DNA from: Nautiliaceae bacterium
GTDB taxonomy: Bacteria; Campylobacterota; Campylobacteria; Campylobacterales; Nautiliaceae
DNA: 14,604 nucleotides
Assembly (NCBI GenBank): GCA_027008345.1
Contig: JALTBU010000258.1
Location: 1 to 14,604, forward strand
Reading direction: 5' to 3'
Made by a program: the position numbers and the translations under genes. Below, in pieces: positions 14,322 through 14,604 of this stretch; position 1 is the stretch's first letter, and each line of letters begins with the position of its first letter. The notes beneath the pieces were generated by a model. It had not been told where the DNA came from and did not search any database. It saw nothing but the letters and a program-made list of their open reading frames with translations.

Positions 14322-14484
14322 TTAATTTTCTCTCCCTTTTAATCCATTCATAATTCATTAAAATTACCACCTTACTTTATACTAAAATTAATAACTCAAA
14401 ACTATTTTTACTCATCCACCCATCCATTCACTCATCCACTCATCAACCCATCACCCCATTCACCCATCCACCCTATCCCCTTTT
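14318..14484 (+). terminator. 167-nt G-free, C-rich tract after flgG, candidate Rho utilisation region
   Basis: There is no G on the + strand from 14318 to 14484, while C is abundant, especially after 14411. RNA made from flgG would therefore be unstructured, rich in YC dinucleotides and G-poor, the composition of a Rho-loading (rut) site. No hairpin-plus-U-run terminator is seen after flgG. The function is inferred from composition only. Confidence 0.4.
14411..14480. repeat. Degenerate octamer tandem repeat, consensus CATCCACC
   Basis: CATC, or a one-base variant, recurs at 14413, 14421, 14433, 14441, 14449, 14457 and 14465. The spacing is 8 nt throughout except one 12-nt step. Eight units or so are recognisable. 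The period is not a multiple of three and no start codon or ribosome site goes with it, so it is not coding. Confidence 0.75.
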
Positions 14485-14505
14485 GCCTCCTTAATCTTTT
14501 TTTGA

Positions 14506-14511
14506 TAAAAT
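14506..14511 (+). promoter_or_regulatory. Likely -10 box for leuD
   Basis: TTTTTTTGATAAAAT (14497-14511) is a typical Campylobacterota promoter form, with a T-run followed by a TAAAAT -10 (14506-14511). It lies 20 nt before the leuD ATG, so the leader would be about 14 nt and would carry only the AAGGA ribosome site. Confidence 0.5.
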
Positions 14512-14531
14512 TCAACTAAAAAAGGATATTA

Positions 14532-14604
14532 ATGAATATAATAACCGGAAAAATATGGAAATTCGGTGATAATATTGATACTGATTTAATTATACCGGCA
14601 AGAT
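14532..14604 (+). CDS. leuD: 3-isopropylmalate dehydratase small subunit, N-terminal 24 codons
   Basis: Leucine biosynthesis, isomerising 2- to 3-isopropylmalate together with LeuC. The visible residues, GKIWKFGDNIDTDLIIPAR, match the conserved start of short (archaeal-type/HacB-like) LeuD proteins, where 'GDNIDTDxIIPARYL' contributes to the substrate site. It has AAAAAAGGA at proper distance from the ATG. The gene runs off the window end. A homoaconitase-like small subunit has the same start, so the exact substrate rests on family frequency. Confidence 0.85.
   Translation, partial: MNIITGKIWKFGDNIDTDLIIPAR

Noticed and set aside
14411..14480. CRISPR array or short-repeat locus
   Set aside because: The units are 8 nt, contiguous and degenerate, with no spacers and no cas genes.

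Overview
The window is AT-rich, densely packed chromosomal DNA. It most likely comes from a Campylobacterota (epsilonproteobacterial) chemolithotroph, and the Nautiliales (Nautilia/Caminibacter type) are the best guess. The reasons are the peb4-fba gene pair known from Campylobacter and Helicobacter, a type III pantothenate kinase, sigma70-type -10 boxes with T-rich upstream DNA instead of a clear -35, and a flagellar rod gene behind a sigma54-type promoter. The assignment to order is inference from gene content, not a database match. No phage, transposon, CRISPR array, tRNA or rRNA was seen.

Layout. Positions 1-138 are the tail of a HAD-type phosphatase on the + strand. Positions 205-3744 form a leftward cluster transcribed yebC, peb4-like PPIase/chaperone, fba (class II aldolase), then a PLP-dependent ACC-deaminase/D-cysteine-desulfhydrase relative. 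The last gene has no ATG, GTG or TTG start; it overlaps the fba stop through an ATAA. nth (3804-4448, +) is transcribed divergently from yebC, and its stop directly abuts the stop of the next leftward cluster.

Positions 4449-12519 are one uninterrupted leftward run of ten genes: rpoD, nadE, lpxK, a YfgM-like membrane TPR protein, a BamB-like propeller lipoprotein, a Xer-type tyrosine recombinase, a small unknown protein, coaX, short-form hisG and a SAM methyltransferase. Gaps are at most 14 nt and most junctions overlap, so the housekeeping sigma factor is probably co-transcribed with cofactor (NAD, CoA), lipid A, histidine and envelope genes. The yfgM-bamB order matches the well-known gammaproteobacterial pair and is the main clue to the function of those two genes.

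Positions 12520-12670 are a divergent control region: a TATAAT for rpoD and, on the other strand, a sigma54-type -24/-12 element for flgF. The proximal and distal rod genes flgF and flgG follow on the + strand. flgG is flanked by two degenerate 8-bp-period repeat tracts in opposite orientation. The downstream one lies in a 167-nt stretch with no G on the + strand, which would be an excellent Rho loading site in the flgG transcript. The window ends in the first 24 codons of leuD (leucine biosynthesis), which has its own promoter-like element.

Most of the window is conserved core genome. The observations most worth following are the ATAA start/stop overlap, the G-free octamer tract, the YfgM/BamB-like pair in a phylum often described as having a reduced BAM complex, and the rpoD-headed ten-gene operon.
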